From Lutjanus erythropterus (taxonomy: Eukaryota > Chordata > Actinopteri > Lutjaniformes > Lutjanidae): a stretch of DNA of 64,000 nt. Under the pieces are notes generated by a model. It did not search any database. It saw only the letters and a list, made by a program, of their open reading frames with translations, and had not been told where the DNA came from. The position numbers were made by a program, and so were the translations under genes. Location of the stretch: the NCBI GenBank assembly GCA_020091685.1, contig CM034601.1:39268034-39332033 (forward strand). The letters are read 5' to 3'. Positions 12,605-23,870 of the stretch are shown in pieces. Each line of letters opens with the position of its first letter. Position 1 is the stretch's first letter.

Positions 12605-12997
12605 TGTGGGGACTGTCAGTACAGCAATAGCCCTGCTGTAACAGTCTAGTGGAGCTTACAGTTTACAGCCATCTAAAATAGTAGATTAGCAAAAAAAAAA
12701 AAATAGCATCAACTCATTTGATTAGTTGTCAGCATGGTGTAAATGTTTGATTTAAAACAGTTTAAGCTATTTACAACCAACAAAGTGCAGATTTTTATAT
12801 ATTAAAGGTCGTGTAAAGCAACAATGAATGTGTGTTCTGAGTTTGTCACACCACAGAAATGTGTTATTATCCACCCAGCCAAATACAAATCATTAAAAAA
12901 AAATGCTAAGTATATAAAGTTAGGTCTCAAAATCATGACAAAATGATCTTTTTTTTTCTGCTGTGAAACGCTGGGGGCGTGTCCACTCTGCTGTCTC

Positions 12998-13520
12998 ATG
13001 GCTGGTTCACACTACACACTTGAGCAGCACGTGTGCCTGGTGTTACGTGTTGGTTTTCATTTTGGTGCCCATATTAACCGGTTAGAGTGTCTACACAGCA
13101 TGTGTCAGGTTCTTTTCTTGCCATGTTTCATCTAGAGAATCGGAGGCTCACCTGTTTTTTTTCTGCATGATGCGTGTGATTCTCAGCAAAAATACACGTT
13201 AAAAATCTGTTGACACTCACATTGACATTATATCAGCAACAGGACACCTCACTACAATTTCATAGGATGATGAAAAAAATCAGGTGTCTTTTTTCTTTAT
13301 CACTTTTCTCTTCTCCTTCTATACATTCATCCTCTCTCTCTCTCTCTGAGCGAGGGAGAAATCACTGATCGCATTTCATAAACAGCTATTTTCTTCTCAT
13401 CAAACTCTTCTACAAACTTAATTTAGAAAGATAGATATTTCAGCAGCTGCCTTGCACCAGAAACGCAGCCTGTATGGACACCATGGTGCACGTGTCCAGC
13501 ATGTGGTGTGAACCAGCCAT
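12998..13520. mobile_element. fold-back element with ATGGCTGGTTCACAC ends
   Basis: The left end ATGGCTGGTTCACACTACA is inverted at the right as TGTGGTGTGAACCAGCCAT. If the ends are trimmed to TGGCTGG, TCA lies on both sides, a possible 3-bp TSD. It contains pyrimidine tracts and a TC microsatellite near 13333. The frame at 13474-13689 crosses its right arm and is not a gene. Confidence 0.6.
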
Positions 13521-14349
13521 CAGTGTCAAACACCACTACAACCTGAAAACAAACATGAAACATGGACACTCCATCCAGCTGTATTATTGGACATGTCCAG
13601 ACATGTTTGATCCACCAGAGCCAGAGGACGGTGACAGGATGGTATTTATTTTTCTTCTATGTCAGATTGTTGGAACTGAAGTGAGCTGAAGTGAACTGCT
13701 GGACTGATTTGGACTGAGAGAGTCACTGAAGGTACGTTCATAAGTGACTGTCAGAGTTGGGGCTCCAGCACATCACTGAGCTATGTTTCAGGTCCACCCA
13801 AAAAAATACTGAACACAGTAATGGTGAACAACACTTTAACAGTCTAACTCAACAATTCAGTACTATATAGCTTTAAGTCATTTCACATTTTTCGGCAATT
13901 ATTTTTGAACATGTATAATGTGCTTAGCAGAAAAACTCCCCTTTACCTTTACACAGACTTTAAGAAATATCAACATGAACATTAATGTGTTTCATCACAG
14001 TTCAATAGTGTAATTTAGATTACAGCTCAAAAACCTGTGTAAGTGTGCAGTACCTCTTCACACAGTTCTTATAAGAGACTGAACTGTAAACATTGAGGCT
14101 TATGTCAGTCAGATAAAATTATAAACAATAAAGCTGGATTAGTCCCATGTGCACAGGAAAGTAACTTGAGTCCAGCAGGAGCATGGCGTACCCTGCCACT
14201 AACAATAAAAACTACTATATACAGTAGAGCGGTAATTAGGGAATGTATGTTGAATGGCTATTGTTGAAGAAAAAACAATCACAAAATAGTGGCCACAACA
14301 AGGTCTGGTTTCACTGAAATATAATTTAAGGGAATATTTGGATCTTGAG
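13521..14349. other. unclassified interval
   Basis: Ordinary AT-rich non-coding DNA. No gene, RNA or repeat was recognised. Confidence 0.4.
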
Positions 14350-15745
14350 GGTTTGAGTGCTTAGAATCCTGGAATTCTGTAGAGTAGATATGGAGCTGTG
14401 CTATTTTTCCTCACCATCAAACATCTTTTTCTGCTGTTCCACTGTGACCTCAGATATTCTGAAGCAGTGCCACCTCTGTAATGACAAGCCTGCTGCAGGT
14501 CAAAGGGACGTGTGTCACCTTCCCTCTCCGTGGCAAAGTGCTCTGACCTTTCCAGACGCTGGTGAGATATCTTCCATATATTGTTACACCACCTCACCAC
14601 CGTTCCTGAGGGAGTCACGGTCAAATTAGTGGCTTGGCGGCTGCCAGAAGCGTAAACTGGGCAGCCCTTACTTCTGACGCGTTTACAACAGAGGAAGGAA
14701 AAAGGAAATATCAAAGACTTCCCTCTCTTTTTCTTCCTGTTAGCAGGCTTTCAGCGGGTCGTCATTAGGGCCGTGGCGACCCATTAAAAACAAGAGAAAG
14801 CTTCCTCATCAGGCGTTTGTTTCACAGCTGAATGAGGCTCAGGGGGGTCGCCTGTGTGCTGCGGCTCAGAGGTGCAGATCATATTCAACTTCTTCAATTT
14901 TACGCTGAATTAGACAAGTACTCTGGTTTCAAAGGGAATGCATCGGCAGGATTTGGAGGGTAGTGTTACTGAGTGTTCCTGTGGCCAAGCCAATCAGTCC
15001 ACAGATGCACACACTGCAGTGGGCTGCATGTATGCATACAAGACACCACTGAGGATGGTCTTACTGCTGTGTGTACAAACACAGCTGTAAATGTTGCGGT
15101 GGACTGCATAGACTGACACCCACGATGTGCTGTTAACAGAACACACAGTATTGTTATTGTAATGCATCAATCACTCCCCCTATGTCCTCCTGTATGTCCA
15201 GCAGTCTCTTGGCAGTTCATTCCTGTCCTGTGCAGTTGAGGACACTGTGAGCCTCTCAGATATCTGCTTTAAGTTCATTCAGCCTTTTTCCCGCTGGCCT
15301 GAAGGGGACAAGGGGGCTTCTCTTTCCATTACTTCTGCTGACATTGTGCTGATTTGGAATGAGAAGCAGAGAACTTTTCAAAGGAGTCTGCAGACACCCT
15401 GCAGGGTGAAGCTCCTCTGCCCCCACCCTCCCCACGTACCACCAGCCTCATTTGTTTGTTTGCCTGTGCGATCAGCTGCAAGTGCGTGTCCTCATTCCGC
15501 CCCGAGTGAAGCTGTACAGATGACATCTTTTGTAAGCATCATATAGCTGTTGATCGGGGGATTTCTCGGATCACACAAACCCAGAAGGACATTGAAGCCT
15601 GGAGCATGTCTTACTGGAGTAAAACAGTGACTGATATACACCCGCACTGGGGGAAGACGGGAACATCCCCGCTGGAGGATTTCAAACTAGTGAGTGAGAA
15701 AACCAGCAGACAGCTCTTCCTGACTTGTGCTTCTGTACCATCTTG
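14350..15745. promoter_or_regulatory. candidate conserved non-coding block
   Basis: A long repeat-free block of higher GC than its surroundings. The part at 14750-14920 (around CAGGCGTTTGTTTCACAGC and TTTTACGCTGAATTAGAC) looks most constrained. A short open frame at about 15507-15743 contains DIEAWSMSYWSKTVTDIHPH but lacks a recognised family. Regulatory identity is inferred. Confidence 0.3.
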
Positions 15746-16457
15746 ACGTAACCAGGATCACTTTGTAGTTTCTATCTTTAATCTCACACAGTTTACAGAT
15801 GGAAAAAGGTTACAGGAAGGATATATTTATATATATTTTACCATGACTTATTTAGGTGATGAACATTTATAAAGGGACACCCTGCTCCATCCATCCAGAA
15901 GTGAAGCTCCTTAGCACTTTCTACAGTGTACAATCATGGGTGGATGCACAGAAAAAGGTGCGCACACAGGGCCATACCAGGACAAACAGAGGCAAACTTA
16001 CATGTGAAATTCATAAATAACTCATTCACCAGGTAAGATAAGGGACCAGGAAAGTGACTATATATGTATATTATGAAACAGTCTCAATTTAATACTAATG
16101 CCTCTATATGACCTACCTGAGGAACCAAGACCCTCTGAGAGAAGACTGGACATTTCTATATGTAGTTATTCTTAGTGATGCCTGCCACCCACATTCTCTT
16201 TGAAATTACTTAACAGTTTACAGCATGCAGACTAGAAGAGCTCATGTTTACATTTTCCCAGGAAAAGTGAGTCCTTTCAGAAAGTTTTGAAAAGCGAGAG
16301 GAGCTTTTTCCTTTTTCCTTTTTATTATTTACACATAGATTATACATACATATTCATACATACATAGATTATATATACATATATGTGTGTGTGTATGTTT
16401 CACAGAATAGTCAGCTATTTAGTTGCGTGGGTAACTGTCACATCTGTGGAAGCCCCA
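15746..16457. other. unclassified interval
   Basis: AT-rich DNA with TA-rich and ACAT runs near 15825 and 16330-16390. 16225-16265 is weakly similar to 18395-18440 (GACxAGAAGAGCxxATGTTT), hinting at an old dispersed repeat. Confidence 0.35.
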
Positions 16458-16686
16458 TTAAAGTGATAGTTCACCCAAAAATGAAAAATACTGCTGGAAT
16501 TCAGGATACTTGGATTACACCAGATGGTCACCATTCACTTCCATTGTTAGAAGAATCTGCAACACTGTTTTCCTCTGAAACTCCAGCAATGTTTTGTGGA
16601 CTAATAAAATAAACCAGACCCTCAATCAGGATGAGGGGGAGTAAATGATGACTGAATATTCATTTTGGGGTGAACTATCCCTTTAA
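16458..16686. mobile_element. TTAA-flanked fold-back element (short copy)
   Basis: Bounded by TTAA at both ends. The termini TTAAAGTGATAGTTCACCC and GGGGTGAACTATCCCTTTAA are inverted repeats. The interior matches the right arm of the 44744-45315 palindrome. Confidence 0.75.
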
Positions 16687-16690
16687 TGCT

Positions 16691-16692
16691 GA

Positions 16693-16724
<32 letters not shown>

Positions 16725-16728
16725 CATT
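16691..16728. repeat. (CATA)n microsatellite
   Basis: About eight CATA units directly next to the right end of the fold-back element. Confidence 0.9.
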
Positions 16729-16838
16729 TTGGAGTGACATATGCTGCCATCCAGACAGCATCTTTTGCAGAATCGTCCCTGCTTATCATATTTCAGCAAG
16801 ACACACTCTGCACATGTTACAACAATGTGGCTTTGTAC

Positions 16839-17751
16839 TAGGGCTGCACAATACATTGCAATATTATTGAAATCACAATATTGCCAACTGCAATATTCAA
16901 ATTGCAGAACCAAAATCAAATCACAATTTTTTTGAAAAAGAAAAAATGTTTGAGAAAACAGCATTATAGTGAAGTACTGTAGTTGTGCAGAGATGAACTG
17001 ACCTAAAAATCTCAAACTTCAGATGAAAGAAAACATGTTTGGTCCATGTTACGTGCAGCAGCCTGTTTGCTCTCTCTCTCTCTCTGTCCGGCTTGTCTCC
17101 CTCCTCCCTCTGCCTGGACAGGGAGTGTAGAGACGGGGCACGGCACATGGCACAGGTAGTGAGGAACTTTTTCCTTCCTCCTTGTTTTTCTTTCCCCCAA
17201 GCAGGTTTTTCCCCCATGCTCGTTTAGGTGCTGGGGTTTTGTTGTTTTAATTTGTTGTGTTAGTTTGGGCTGGAGATTACCGGTAGTTAGGTTATTCGTC
17301 TCTGTTTGTTTTAGGGTTAGTTTCTGTTTTGGGTAGTTTAGGGGGAGACGCTGGGAGCAACGGCCCACTGCGTGGTTGGCCCAGCGTCTTCCCTCTTTTT
17401 GTTCTTTTTGGCCGGGGTCTCCAGCCCTCTTTTGTTTCCTCTTTAGTTTGTTTGTGCTTTTGTTTAGTACTTTGGGTTCAACAAATAAAGCTTGTGGGTA
17501 AATCGTTACATTTTGGTTTGGCATCCTCTTTTATATGTTGCAGCCTCCTGACCCTATGGAGCTGTGATTTTCTTGTTTGTACGGAGGCCGTAACAGTCCA
17601 AACCCCAACAAATATCACATCATCACATTTTTTTTCAGTAAAAAGGAAAATTGTAATGCAAAAAATGATCATTCCCACTAATTGTATTGCATATTACAAT
17701 TACACTTTCAGTCAAAATACTCACTTTTTTTTACCATGTTGTACAGCCCTA
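16839..17751. mobile_element. fold-back element with TAGGGCTGCACAA ends, holding a solo LTR
   Basis: The left end TAGGGCTGCACAATA and right end TTGTACAGCCCTA are inverted repeats, and the inner arms are rich in CAATATT and ATTGCA motifs. This is a familiar fish non-autonomous DNA element. The solo LTR at 17047-17595 splits it. No clear TSD was found for the outer element. Confidence 0.65.
17047..17595 (+). repeat. solo LTR with 5-bp TSD
   Basis: This 549-bp unit begins TGTTACG and ends CCGTAACA. GTCCA lies on both sides (17042-17046 and 17596-17600). An AATAAA signal lies near 17483, about 110 bp before the end. The antisense 170-codon frame at 17012-17524 is an artefact of this compositionally biased LTR. 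Confidence 0.8.
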
Positions 17752-17755
17752 CTTC

Positions 17756-17975
17756 ATAGTGAAAGAGTTTATGCACTAAATTCTTTCACCCTATTTGGAA
17801 CATTTTGCAGGCATCAAACTTGGATGCAAAAAATAAAGTTAATCAGTTATGCATTAAATATGTGATCTTTGTACTGTATTTAATTGAATATATGTTTAAA
17901 AGATTTTGTAAATAACTGCATTCTGTTTTTACTTACATTTTACCCAACGTCCCAACTATTTTGGCACTGGGGTTG
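17756..17975 (+). mobile_element. Tc1/mariner-type element, right end only
   Basis: The 3' region and terminus (CGTCCCAACTATTTTGGCAC, GGGGTTG) followed by TA at 17976 are typical of a common fish Tc1/mariner family. The left part and transposase are missing. Confidence 0.65.
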
Positions 17976-17977
17976 TA

Positions 17978-18595
17978 TTTAAATAGCCTGCTAATATAAG
18001 TTTATAGGCATTTACATCGTTTATTAGAGGATTATCATTTTATTAGTGGGCTAATTAGTACATTGATTGGTTATATCTGTTGTTAAGCACAGAGGCACTT
18101 ATTATTATAAAAAGTTTTAATGCAGGCTATTCAAAGGAATTAAGGAGTCAAACTGACTGAAAAAAAGATGCAACAAGTTACACAGGCGTACAAAGGTGCA
18201 TTTGTCCCTCTGCTTTTGTACATAATGTTTCTTTTCATATTTTGAAAAGTAATAAAGTGGAGGAAAAAACAAAAAAGGTGCATTGTTTTACACATTTAAG
18301 TTCCTACCTTTACAGGTCAGACATAGGAAATGTTAACGCCTGGCTTTTTTCCAGTCTGACCCGTCTAAAAGGTAATTGAATAGACCTGATTTATTGCATC
18401 CAGACCAGAAGAGCCTATGTTTATATTTTCCTGCGAGTTACAGTGAGTGGCACATTAGCCAGTTAAAAAGAAGCAGGAAGAGCTTGTTCCTCTAGATTAT
18501 TTTATTTTTGACGTCATCTTTAATGGTTACAGTGGTGGAAGCACAACTGCTTTTGTCCACAGAGACCTCCAAAATCAACACAATATAATTAATAT
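17978..18595. other. unclassified interval
   Basis: AT-rich non-coding DNA, including the tract resembling 16225-16265. No gene seen. Confidence 0.35.
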
Positions 18596-18596
18596 G

Positions 18597-18656
<60 letters not shown>
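18596..18656. repeat. (TAA)n microsatellite
   Basis: About 20 uninterrupted ATA/TAA units. The antisense poly-tyrosine frame is an artefact. Confidence 0.95.
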
Positions 18657-18657
<1 letters not shown>

Positions 18658-18727
18658 AGTTCTCTAAAAAGCAAACAGGTTTTGCACCAAAGAGCTTTGC
18701 AAAGACAGACACAAATTGAGGACCTCT

Positions 18728-18985
18728 ACAGTGGTGGAAAGTAGCTCAGTACATTTACTCAAGTTCTGTACTTAAGAATGAATTCAAGGCACTTTCTACT
18801 TTCCATTTTATGCCATTTTAAACTTCTACTCCACTACATCTCAGAGGAAAATATTGTACATTTTACTTCAATACATTTGTCTGACAGATTTAGTCACTAG
18901 TTACTTTTCAAAATATTTTTTTCCTGTCCAATGAGAACCACATAAATCCAAACCTGTTGATTTTGAATGTTTGTGAAACATTAAG
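18728..18985. repeat. hAT-type non-autonomous element, left part
   Basis: The terminus CAGTGGTGGAAAGTAGCTC is followed by CAGTACATTTACTCAAGT and TCCACTACATCTCAGAGGAA. The right end is not found, so this is a fragment. Confidence 0.6.
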
Positions 18986-19106
18986 TATTTTTTTTATGAG
19001 TTGAGAAAATTCTTCTATTTCGTCAGCTGAAAAAAAAAAACCCTCTTGGATTAGCAGGAAAATGTATCATCACAAAGCTGAAAAAAAACATGATGATCTT
19101 ACAGAA

Positions 19107-20013
19107 CAGTTCCCAACCTTTTTTCCTTGGAGCTCCCCTACTTAAGTGTTTCATTCCAAAGCTTTGCTGTCCAAAATAAAGATCAATTAAATTGTTTCCA
19201 TTCTTAGAACCTTTACCTTTGGTAAATGTCTCCTTTCTAGAACAAGAATAACAGTTTTTCTTTTTTAAAAAAAATGACCTTATACACACACTTAGCAAAA
19301 AACAGTCATGAATCATTATGACAGAGTTTGAGAGCTCACAGAGTTGTGGTCCACTGAGCAGCCCACAAATATTAAAGGAACATTAAAATTGTGTTTGAGG
19401 TCATTAAAACAAAAGCAAAAAAGCAAGACAATAAATAGTTAAAAACATTACAGAAACTGCATTTAAAAAGCAAACATAAAGCAAAAGCAACAGCAGACTA
19501 ATATAAAAACAATATAAAAACAATAGCTACAGATTATCCTAACAATAAGTGTCATGTCTACAAAGTGAAATACTATTTTTAACTGAGGACATGGAAATGT
19601 ATCTTTTCAAACAGTTTCATATACAGACTTTTGTATAAATTGCAGGGTCATACATGTGCCAGAAAAACTTGAATTTTAATGTTGTGTTTTCAATGTTTGA
19701 AAAGTGCTTGGATTTTGGATAAAGTGGTGGAAACTGTTTGAAATTTTTGATTCCATTACTAATTTTGGTTGATAACAGCACAATAACATCTGATTTAATG
19801 CGATGAAGAGATGAAATACTCATTCTGTATATAAATATGTCGTTTAGCTGTGAGGTGCTGGAAGAACTTGACCATGCTTGAAAAGTCCTTCAATATGACT
19901 GTGGAAAAGGTGCCAGAAGCCTGAAACTGTGATTTTCTTAACATGTACAAATCTAAATTTGAGGACCTCAGAACCCCCTGAGAGGAGCCCAAACCCCAGG
20001 TTGGGAACCAGTG
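19107..20013. mobile_element. hAT-like element with CAGTTCCCAACC ends and near-perfect TSD
   Basis: The left end CAGTTCCCAACCTTTTTTCC and right end GGTTGGGAACCAGTG are inverted. The flanks TTACAGAA (19099-19106) and TTATAGAA (20014-20021) match at 7 of 8 bases, as expected for an aged hAT TSD. A copy of another repeat lies inside (19640-19925). Confidence 0.75.
19640..19925. repeat. dispersed repeat (as at 5505-6190), copy 2
   Basis: TTTGAAAAGTGCTTGGATTT, GAAGTGxTxGAAA-like and GTGAGGTGCTGGAAGAACTT tracts occur in the same order as in copy 1. It lies within the hAT-like element. Confidence 0.5.
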
Positions 20014-20039
20014 TTATAGAATATGATACATTGCTGTTG

Positions 20040-20720
20040 ATTTAACTACCAAACAGTATGTAAAGTAGTTAAGATGACCCCAACCTTAAACATCTACAGC
20101 AGTAAAATGTAACAAACACATTACTGCAGCAGTAATAATAATACAAAAACATCACATATAATAATAAAACACTTGTGCAATTTAAGTACAGTTTACAACC
20201 CAGGGGAATGAAATAAAAACAGGTTAAAAACCAGAGAATAAAAGTGGTTCTTGAGATGGATCTTATAAGCATGAGCAGACTCAGCCTGTGAAATGGCCTC
20301 CAGCAGGATATTCCAGAGCCAAGGAGCGGCTACAGAAAAACAAATGAATATAAATGAGCTGTTCTGGAGCTTTTTTATTACATGATCTTCCTCAGAATTG
20401 CACTGTTGTCACAAATACAAATGGACCTTGCGGTGAGATTATTTTGGCGGGGTTAATGATGAACCTTTAATTTAGATTTAAAAGACAATGCTGAAAAGGG
20501 CACATTCTGTAGCTTGTGTAAGCATTCTTACATAAAATAGAACAGGCATCATTTATTTAAAGTATTGCATTTGAAAACAAATGCTTTTCATTTAATGCAA
20601 TTTTACAAAAGACAAAGCTGGTAATGCTTTGCTTTTTACACATTTTATCGTAGTATTTACAATGAACTACAGTTAAACAAAAGTTATTTTAAAGCAGTTT
20701 TCCTTGAATTTGTCATATCT
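20040..20720. other. unclassified interval with a possible old LINE-derived tract
   Basis: 20195-20340 (AAGTGGTTCTTGAGATGGAT, GATATTCCAGAGCCAAGGAG) resembles a common fish retroposon tail, though I cannot name the family with confidence. The remainder is AT-rich. Confidence 0.3.
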
Positions 20721-21480
20721 AATATTTTCCCACAGTCAAGCCGGCATTTGTTGAGGCATGTTTGGGTTTTTGTGCTCCTGAATTTTCTCCCAGATGAGTG
20801 GCTCTCAAAACATCAGGCCTCTGGATTATTAATATTTATCATCCACACATCCTGCCGTGAATTATTCTCCTGAATGGGATGAGATTTTGTCACTAGCTGA
20901 AAAACTGAGATGTTGTTTATTTATAAAAACGGGGGCGCCACAGAGGGGGGATATTATTTGTGCCTCACCCGCCTTGGCTGTGACCTTTGACTCACACGAT
21001 GGAATCATCAATTGTATAGTAAACCAACAGGCTGTGTGTCAGTGAGCAGCAAACTGTACAACTGCTCCTTAGGAATATCTCTGCTGACATACGATGTGAA
21101 ACAGGTCATGTAGAAAGACCTGAGGCATCTTAAACAGCTCATTAAATTTCATGTTCACTATAGATGGAATTCTTAATTAGATGAGCTTAATTGCCTGTGA
21201 GAGAAGGAACATTTGTGTTTACCTACTATCCTTGTCTACATCCATTCCCACAGCAGGGGGGCTGCCAGCCTGCCCTGCAGCTCCTGGTCCCCCTCTTCAT
21301 TTCCTAATGAGCATGATTACAACAGCCACCAGCTTTATAGAATCAAATCACATGATAATTCTTTCAGATTTGTGCACTTCACTGCAGAAAACACCTCCAC
21401 AGAGAGTAAGTGGTGTCAGCAGGGACTGGATGAACAAGAGCACTTGAGAGCACTTGTTGTGTGCACTCTGTGACATCAGC
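20721..21480. promoter_or_regulatory. candidate conserved non-coding island
   Basis: A repeat-free block with TAATTA-type and nuclear-receptor-type motifs: GGATTATTAATATTTATCAT, TGACCTTTGACTC and AATTAGATGAGCTTAATTG. Overlapping short frames at 21181-21473 have no recognised domain. The regulatory call is inferred from composition. Confidence 0.35.
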
Positions 21481-21528
21481 TTATGAAACATTATGAGAAC
21501 AGGTCTGTTCCACTGGCTTTATTAGTTG

Positions 21529-21703
21529 TTAAAAGTCCAGTGTGTAAGATTTAATGGGATTTATTGGCCAAATATGACATAAATGGAATATAATATTTGT
21601 TTTTGTTGGTTCTCCAACAAACTTAAAAGGGAAGAGTGAGCACAGTTGTTAACAATTTACAAGGTTACTAAATGCCACTAAATCCTACATACCGACCCTT
21701 TAA
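21529..21703. mobile_element. short TTAA-flanked MITE
   Basis: 175 bp bounded by TTAA. The left AGTCCAGTGTGTAAGATTTA and right TAAATCCTACATACCGACCC are imperfect inverted repeats. The family is common in fish. Confidence 0.7.
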
Positions 21704-22257
21704 TGAATCATTTATTAATGCTTTATGGACCAATAATAAGACATTTTTAGCCCAGCAGGTGGCCTTGCTCCATGGATGCAATATCAGTCTGTCAGCAAAC
21801 TGAATTCTCTGTGATGGCATTTTGCTTCCTGCTCTTGTTCAGATGGAAGAACACTCTCCTCTAACATATGGCCAATCGATTAGAAAAGTTATGTGTCATA
21901 TCTAGAAAATATTTGATATATCATTAGGGGTTCCACCAAAAAAAAAAGGCATGGCAGCTACCAACATATCTACATAACCCAAGTGTATGTGTATTTATTT
22001 TTTTCTTCTTTTCTTTCCTTAATTTCGTGTTATTATTTACATTTCACATTTTTCTATTTTGCATTAATGTCTTTATTTATGTATAAGTGGATCTGTGAAT
22101 GTACATGTTCAGTTGATTTTTCTATTTGTAGTCTGCTTTATGTAAACGTACTGATGGTCCAGTACTTTGGGGAGGGGGGGTGGACAGGAACTTGACTTAA
22201 CTGTCCCATGTTCAAGTTGTATGTGTTTTGTGATATATTTGAAAATTTAAAAAGAAT
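21704..22257. other. unclassified interval
   Basis: AT-rich and T-rich sequence. The frame at 21983-22195 is low-complexity and unsupported. Confidence 0.35.
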
Positions 22258-22690
22258 TCTCAACAACTAATTAATGGATTGCTATGAAATTTGACACAGA
22301 TATTTGTGCCCCCCCTTTGGATAATTTGTAATCATTTTGGTGATCCCCTGATTTTTCATATATCATCATCATCATCAGGTCAAAATTGTAATTTATCCAA
22401 TACTTTGATTTATGACCAGATACTTGTGAAACTAATGACCTTTCCATCACCCTGAGCACCGTTAAAGTGTTACAAGAGAAAAGGTCCTTGTTGCGATAAT
22501 CCCCCATGCAGGCCTGCAGCACCCAAATGGAATTTGAGGTGGGTTTTTTGTTTTTGTGACTCATAGATTAATTAAAACTTGAGTGACAAAGAGACTTTTC
22601 ACTGTCTAATGGTTTAGTTGACTATTACGGGGCAGTCCTATCAGAATGTCAACATGCTGGTGTTAGCACTGAGTTTAGAGCTGCTAACAG
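22258..22690. repeat. old fish dispersed repeat fragment
   Basis: GGATTGCTATGAAATTTGAC, TTTTGGTGATCCCCTGATTT and CCAATACTTTGATTTATGAC belong to a widespread fish repeat. The tract GTCAACATGCTGGTGTTAGC resembles its distal part. Confidence 0.5.
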
Positions 22691-22783
22691 TGGCTGCTGC
22701 AGACTTGAAGTCTTATTAAGATCAACATTTGGGTTGACAAGTTGTAAGAAATACCTTTGTTTTAGTGTATATTCAGTTTTCAT

Positions 22784-23511
22784 TAAGTAACTAATTGCAG
22801 ATACTCTGTAAATTTCTGTAATTAAATAGTTTTTTGGGGTACCTGAATAGATTTTCAAGTTTGTACTTTTATATGTACTTAAGTATGCATTACAACGTGT
22901 AATCTACTTAGTTACTTTTAAAATCATAGTTGAGTACTAAGTAGATTTTGAATTAACATCCAAACCTTTCATCTGCATTTTAGTAGCCAATCAGGTGATC
23001 TGATCACAAACAGGCCAATGAAAACACTGACATGCAGATAGAAAACAAACAAAATGATGCAGCAGCACAGCTTTGTAAGGATGTAAATTATTGATTATTA
23101 ATCAATTAATTGGAATTAAGAATTTAACCAATTAAAAATGTGTTCATGGATATTTAATTCATGAATTCATGGCAGTCACTGGAGCTCATTTGACACTGTA
23201 TTGTCTGGCAGAGCCATTTGTTGAATAATGAAAATTAGAAATGTGGGGAAAATGCAAAAAAAAACAAAAAACAAAAAAACACAGACATACAAAAATAAGA
23301 AAAAGAAAAAAAACACAAAAAAGAAAGAAAAAATACACAAAAGTTTGGCAGTTAAAATTAACTTATACTCTGAGTTTTTGTGAAAAATACTTTGTACATT
23401 TATTTAAGTTTATTTTTAAAACCAATACTTTTACTTGAAATTTAGTTTTATTTTAGCAGTGTAACAGTACTTGTACTTGAGTACAAATTTTCAGTACTCT
23501 TTCCACCACTG
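22784..23511. mobile_element. hAT-type non-autonomous element (AATTAC...CCACCACTG family)
   Basis: The body contains ACTTAGTTACTTTTAAAATC, GGTGATCTGATCACAAACAG and GAATTTAACCAATTAAAAAT. The right end is CAGTACTCTTTCCACCACTG. It is the same family as 30459, 35045, 46683 and 54739. The left terminus is eroded. A-rich low complexity lies at 23255-23340. Confidence 0.7.
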
Positions 23512-23519
23512 CATCATCC

Positions 23520-23870
23520 TCCAACACATCTCGTTCTGCCTTTTTATGTAGTCTTTGGTTAATTATGCATGATGAATTACTGTAGTGGAAGAACCATTTA
23601 TTAATGACATAATAACATTTCTAACTGCAAGCCTGGTAAATAAAGGGAGGAATTACCTTTTGTGAATTAATTAATGACTTTCTAATATGTAAGTCAGCAA
23701 TCTGCAGTTAGAAATGTCAGTAAATCATCAATAAAGAGTTATGAGTTTCTCATTTTCTAATAAGCCACCAAAGCTACAGCTACAAATGATGAATTAGTTT
23801 TGGTTCAGATGACCTGCAAGTGCTCAGTCGCTCCAATGAAGGGGTCCTCCTCATTAATTAAAGCCCAGAA
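23520..23870. promoter_or_regulatory. candidate conserved non-coding element, homeodomain-site rich
   Basis: Single-copy sequence with dense TAAT cores and an octamer-like motif (TTAATTATGCATGATGAATT), AATTAATTAATGAC and CATTAATTAAAG. A 15-bp perfect inverted repeat (ACATTTCTAACTGCA at 23615-23629, complement at 23703-23717) lies inside with a 73-bp spacer. This is the strongest enhancer-like island here; conservation is untested. Confidence 0.4.

Noticed and set aside
14361-14714. Antisense 117-codon frame
   Set aside because: Overlaps an open frame on the other strand; GC-richer DNA yields chance frames and no family was recognised.
17012-17524. Antisense 170-codon open frame, the second longest in the window
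   Set aside because: It runs across a solo LTR with exact boundaries and TSD. The peptide is low-complexity and matches no family known to me.
17329-17865. 178-codon open frame on the + strand
   Set aside because: It crosses the LTR end, the fold-back arm and a Tc1/mariner end, three unrelated elements, so it cannot be one gene.
18492-18674. Antisense frame with a long poly-tyrosine run
   Set aside because: Translation of the (TAA)n microsatellite.
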